DNA of 64,000 nt from Comamonadaceae bacterium UBA4962. Its GTDB lineage: Bacteria; Pseudomonadota; Gammaproteobacteria; Burkholderiales; Burkholderiaceae_C. The position numbers and the translations under genes are program-made. Under the pieces are notes generated by a model, which saw only the letters and a program-made list of their open reading frames with translations, had not been told where the DNA came from and ran no database searches. The DNA lies in NCBI GenBank assembly GCA_002397315.1, contig DHAE01000013.1, positions 1 through 64,000 of the forward strand, given 5' to 3'. Shown here piece by piece: positions 63,310-64,000 of the stretch; position 1 is the first letter of the stretch, and every line of letters starts with the position of its first letter.

Positions 63310-64000
63310 ATGGCATCCGCATTCCGTGAACTCCGCGACGGCCTGCACCAGCGCGTGCAGGAGCGCGTGACGCCCGCCGTGGTGGCCGATTTCTCGCGCG
63401 ACGGCGCGGTGTGCCTCCGCGGCCTGCTCACGCCGGACGAGGTGGCGCTGCTGCGGGGCGGCATCGACGCCAACGTGGCCGCGCCCAGTCCGCGCGCCAA
63501 GGTCGCCAGCCGCCCGGACGATCCGGGACGTTTCTTCGAGGATTTCTGCAACTGGCAGGACATTCCCGCGTTCGGCCGTTTCGTCACCGGGTCGCCCGTG
63601 GCGCTGGCCGCGCAGCGGCTGATGCGCTCGCGCGGCGTGCGCCTCTACCATGACCACGTACTGGTCAAGGAGGCCGGCACGCGCCAGCGCACGCCCTGGC
63701 ACCAAGACCAGCCCTACTACAACATCGACGGCAACCAGAACGTCAGTTGCTGGATTCCGGTGGACCCGGTGCCCCGCGCCAGCACGCTGGAGTTCGTGGC
63801 CGGCTCGCACCGGGGCCCGTGGCTCATGCCGCGCAGCTTCATGGACCACCAGGCCAAGTGGTTTCCCGAGGGCAGCCTGCAGGACCTGCCCGACGTGGAG
63901 GCCGACCGCTCCGCCTTCGACATCCTGGGCTGGGAGATCGAGCCCGGCGACGTGGTGTGCTTCCACATGCTCACGCTGCATGCGGCCGGCGGCTTCGAGG
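63310..64000 (+). CDS. Phytanoyl-CoA dioxygenase (PhyH) family protein, 5' part (runs off window)
   Basis: An Fe(II)/2-oxoglutarate-dependent hydroxylase, open to the window end (230 codons seen). The metal-binding HxD is in TPWHQDQPYYN, followed by NVSCWIPVDPVPRASTLEFVAGSHRGPW, the usual core of the PhyH fold. GDVVCFHMLTLHAAGG contains the likely distal metal His. The ATG at 63310 has GGAG 9 bases upstream; an ATG 15 bases earlier has none. It follows the amino acid importer genes, which suggests that the imported compound, an amino acid or relative, is hydroxylated as part of its catabolism. The substrate is not known. Confidence 0.88.
   Translation, partial: MASAFRELRDGLHQRVQERVTPAVVADFSRDGAVCLRGLLTPDEVALLRGGIDANVAAPSPRAKVASRPDDPGRFFEDFCNWQDIPAFGRFVTGSPVALAAQRLMRSRGVRLYHDHVLVKEAGTRQRTPWHQDQPYYNIDGNQNVSCWIPVDPVPRASTLEFVAGSHRGPWLMPRSFMDHQAKWFPEGSLQDLPDVEADRSAFDILGWEIEPGDVVCFHMLTLHAAGGFE

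Overview
The window is high-GC (roughly 68-70 %) chromosomal DNA of a beta-proteobacterium. The gene set and protein sequences fit the family Comamonadaceae, most likely Acidovorax; this genus call is inference from recall, not from a search. No phage, insertion sequence, plasmid gene or CRISPR array was seen, and genes are packed tightly in co-oriented operons.

Layout. 1-1305: an iron-uptake locus on the minus strand (TonB-dependent receptor and a small membrane protein) behind a Fur-box-like palindrome. 1306-5842: polyhydroxybutyrate-related genes (3HB-oligomer hydrolase, phasin-like protein), ferrochelatase hemH and a HAD hydrolase. 5898-16827: mostly housekeeping: a family III CoA-transferase, an alpha/beta hydrolase and metY in a minus-strand run, then a CBS protein, aroC, an EF-hand membrane protein, nrdR, glyA and a lytic transglycosylase. 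16828-17548: a gene-free stretch with a promoter, an operator-like palindrome and a strongly structured RNA candidate ending in an intrinsic terminator. 17549-28480: a giant DUF748/AsmA-like protein, a DUF349 protein, two identical tRNA-Leu(CAG) genes each with its own terminator, RNase R without the usual N-terminal helix-turn-helix domain, and a short-chain dehydrogenase.

28559-40670 (minus) is a glycogen/trehalose operon, glgC-glgX-treZ-(malQ::treY fusion)-glgA-small ORF. Its first four junctions are all 4-base ATGA overlaps. It should make ADP-glucose, build and debranch alpha-glucan, and convert it to trehalose. No branching enzyme gene is present here.

40939-52739 (minus) is the most interesting region: ten co-oriented, closely spaced genes joining a complete stressosome module (rsbR, rsbS, rsbT, and a protein carrying both an RsbT/RsbW-like ATPase domain and an RsbX/SpoIIE-like phosphatase domain) to three histidine kinases, a heme oxygenase that would make the phytochrome chromophore, a bacteriophytochrome kinase and a lone receiver protein. 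The bacteriophytochrome gene is broken by an in-frame TAA that separates its photosensory and HisKA part from its ATPase domain. The glycogen/trehalose operon lies directly downstream in the same direction, so light or stress control of trehalose and glycogen is a reasonable hypothesis.

53184-60114 (plus) is a histidine-utilisation cluster: a NitT/TauT-type ABC importer, hutC, hutH and hutU, with three HutC-operator-like palindromes. 60240-64000 (plus) is a separate catabolic-looking cluster: an IclR regulator, a polar amino acid ABC importer and a phytanoyl-CoA-dioxygenase-type hydroxylase that runs off the window.
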